DNA of 58,319 nucleotides from Chitinophagaceae bacterium UBA4857 (GTDB taxonomy: Bacteria; Bacteroidota; Bacteroidia; Chitinophagales; Chitinophagaceae). Where the stretch lies: the NCBI GenBank assembly GCA_002399735.1, contig DHEF01000045.1:137882-196200 (forward strand). Direction: 5' to 3'. Positions 56,678 through 58,319 of this stretch are shown here, in pieces. The notes under the pieces are model-generated. The model saw only the letters and a program-made list of their open reading frames with translations. It was not told where the DNA came from and did no database searches. Numbering within the stretch: the first letter of the stretch is position 1; every line of letters begins with the position of its first letter. The translations under genes were made by a program, and so were the position numbers.

Positions 56678-58150
56678 TTAGTCTTTCCAACGCCAGTCAC
56701 CTGCAATTTGCAAAGCTTCCTTCAGGTTATTTTTAATCAGCATGGCTTTAATTTCAGTTTCTGTTTGGCGTATAACAGGTATGGTAACAGCATCGGCCAA
56801 ACCATAGGTTAACATGGTATTATAACGTACTGTATTTTGCATACCTTTTTCATCTACCAAACTAAAATCATCACAATCCGCATGGTAACAACGCCCACTG
56901 TTGTTAGGCAGTTTACCACCACCAGCACCACCTGTTGCTATACCTTGTAACATAAAAGGCTGGTGATCGCTATGCAAGCCAACACCCGCACGAAAAGTAT
57001 TTTTAAAAGCAGTATCAATTTGTTGGGCAATAGTACCAATGCTTTCAAAAAGTTCTTTTGTCTCCTCACGGCTACTGGAGTAACCGGTAGGGTCGTTGGT
57101 CATATCGTAATTAAGCATGTAACGCACCTGACCAATGCTTTTATCTTTTAAGGCTTGTGCCACATAATGTTTAGATCCCAGTAACCCCTGCTCCTCGCCC
57201 ATAAATAAAACGAACTCAACCGTACGGGCAGGTTGTAAATTCAAGGTTTTAAAAGTACGGGCCATATCAATTACTGAAAAAGAACCAATACCATTATCAA
57301 TAGCGCCAGTTGCTAAATCCCAGCTATCCAGGTGACCACCAACAACAATTTTTTCGTTAGGTAAGGTTTTACCCTTTAACGTAGCAATTACATTACGTGC
57401 TTTTATTTTACCTGAAGAATTTGTCAGGTTAATTTGTGCGGTTTGCGGCGTAGTTTTTAATTTTTCTTTTAAAGCCAGGCCATCTTCTTTACCAATACAA
57501 ACTGCCGGTATTGGAATTAGTTTACCGGTTACAGATGCCGTACCAGTTAACAATACGCCATTATCAACCGTATTAAAAATGATAATTCCCTTTGCACCGT
57601 ATTTAATAGCCAAGGCTGTTTTTTCGGAACGGTGCAGATTTTTTAGCCCTTCCTTAGAGCCGGGTAAAATACCCAAATAAACCAAGGCAATCTTACCTTT
57701 TACTTTTCCGGCATCAGTTATATAATCCTCTTCCAGGCCATTGCCTACATCAATTATACTTCCTGTAACGTCTGACTTAACCGGTGCATGAGCCAATGAC
57801 ACTGCCTTCACTGCGGCTACACTATTTGCATTATCTCCTATTTTTACAGTTATCGTTCCCCTGCTCCAACTTTCTACTTCAAATGTTTGAAAACGAACAT
57901 CGGTAAAACCATAACTTTTTAATAAATCAAATGCCTGTTGCTCGGCCTTAGCACCATTGGTACTGCCTGTTAACCTATGTCCAATTGTACTGGTAGAATG
58001 TTTAAGGTTAGCATATGCCTGCGAGTTATTTAATACTTCTTTGTTTATACTACTAAAAACTTGCGGCCAGCTACCATTACTTTGTGCATACACAACCTTA
58101 CCAACCATTGTTAACAACAAAGCCGACAAAAAACATTTTACCTTATTCAT
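56678..58150 (-). CDS. Secreted M28-family zinc peptidase with PA insert
   Basis: A 490-residue exported peptidase. Signal peptide about 1-22 (KCFLSALLLTMVGKVVYAQ). A protease-associated (PA) domain is at about 115-240 (GKIALVYLGILPG; GAKGIIIFNTVDNGV). The M28 zinc site has GGHLDSWD (about 272), GAIDNGIGSFSVIDMAR with the bridging Asp (about 285-300), MGEEQGLLGS (catalytic Glu, about 315-325), NYDMTNDP and YHADCDD (last His). It is probably an aminopeptidase or carboxypeptidase Q-like enzyme acting outside the inner membrane. Confidence 0.9.
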   Translation of the reverse strand: MNKVKCFLSALLLTMVGKVVYAQSNGSWPQVFSSINKEVLNNSQAYANLKHSTSTIGHRLTGSTNGAKAEQQAFDLLKSYGFTDVRFQTFEVESWSRGTITVKIGDNANSVAAVKAVSLAHAPVKSDVTGSIIDVGNGLEEDYITDAGKVKGKIALVYLGILPGSKEGLKNLHRSEKTALAIKYGAKGIIIFNTVDNGVLLTGTASVTGKLIPIPAVCIGKEDGLALKEKLKTTPQTAQINLTNSSGKIKARNVIATLKGKTLPNEKIVVGGHLDSWDLATGAIDNGIGSFSVIDMARTFKTLNLQPARTVEFVLFMGEEQGLLGSKHYVAQALKDKSIGQVRYMLNYDMTNDPTGYSSSREETKELFESIGTIAQQIDTAFKNTFRAGVGLHSDHQPFMLQGIATGGAGGGKLPNNSGRCYHADCDDFSLVDEKGMQNTVRYNTMLTYGLADAVTIPVIRQTETEIKAMLIKNNLKEALQIAGDWRWKD

Positions 58151-58184
58151 ATATTCAGTATTATAAATTCAATTTTTATTTGGT

Positions 58185-58319
58185 TACCAACGTCCCACCC
58201 TTGAGTAAACTTTAGTTGCGTCGCACTCTTGTACTGTATTAATTCTATTGGGCAATTAGCAGTACTCCGTATTTTAATCGGAGAAACCTGCGTAAGCCCC
58301 GACATTTGTCGTGGGTAAC
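58185..58319 (+). repeat. Dispersed intergenic repeat, copy 12 (cut by window edge)
   Basis: ACGTCCCACCCTTGAGTAAA, core GTTGCGTCGCACTCTTG (58215-58231), AATTCTATTGGGCA, and hairpins ACTCCG...CGGAG and CCCCGACA...TGTCGTGGG to the end of the window. Confidence 0.75.

Overview
The window is a chromosomal segment of a low-GC Bacteroidota bacterium, most likely of the family Chitinophagaceae. Evidence for this: a large protein with a type IX secretion (T9SS) C-terminal sorting domain, DUF4270 and LytTR/LytS families typical of the phylum, a TPR-transmembrane-HTH regulator, the stand-alone GT5 domain protein beside panC, near absence of Shine-Dalgarno sites, and promoter boxes of the Bacteroidota type (-33 TTTG, -7 TAnnTTTG) upstream of many genes. 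A partial tRNA lies at the left edge. There is no prophage, integrase, IS transposase or CRISPR array. Gene content is mostly ordinary metabolism and repair.

Layout. 1-9.9 kb: Dabb lipoprotein, YciE/F-like ferritin-fold protein, an LLM flavin oxidoreductase with a cytoplasmic alpha-amylase, then a tightly coupled four-gene minus-strand operon (beta-CASP exonuclease, ATP-dependent DNA ligase, Lhr-type helicase, PdeM/MPE phosphoesterase). 10.4-14.7 kb: an unrecognised protein with protein-kinase-like motifs, a BtuF-like binding protein and cystathionine beta-synthase, separated by a 930-base gene-free stretch. 15-21.4 kb: PDH E1-alpha, TPR membrane protein, RibH, LutA-like protein, EVE protein, HMG-CoA lyase, and an opposing LPG-flippase-like protein. 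21.5-30 kb: panD, panC, GT5 protein, DUF4270 lipoprotein, metK, NUDIX, RlmB, sirtuin. 30-39 kb: MFS exporter, OsmC, hydrolase, AraC regulator, and two paralogous ArsR-SRPBCC-DoxX cassettes pointing away from each other around a VOC gene. 39-49.3 kb: T9SS surface protein, TPR/LuxR regulator, S41 peptidase, DUF5694 protein and a LytS-LytTR pair. 49.7-58 kb: small enzymes, a barstar, Ogt, DUF72 and an M28 peptidase.

The most unusual content is between the genes. (1) A putative promoter-to-terminator unit occurs three times on the minus strand. Each has 11-bp-spaced tandem sites (TACGTA type in two, degenerate in one), a -7-like box 33-35 nt downstream, and at the far end a conserved ~80-nt 3' element closing in an intrinsic terminator. 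One unit encloses the T9SS gene; the other two enclose no gene and may be undescribed RNAs. (2) A dispersed intergenic repeat family has at least a dozen copies in 58 kb. Its hairpins are conserved in shape while their arms change in compensated fashion. (3) The two ArsR genes share an architecture of two 16-bp operators flanking the -7 box, with the operator arms changed between paralogues. (4) ACCAACCT repeats 21 bp apart precede the LytS-LytTR operon and look like a LytTR autoregulatory site. All functional statements are inferences from sequence; no database search was run.
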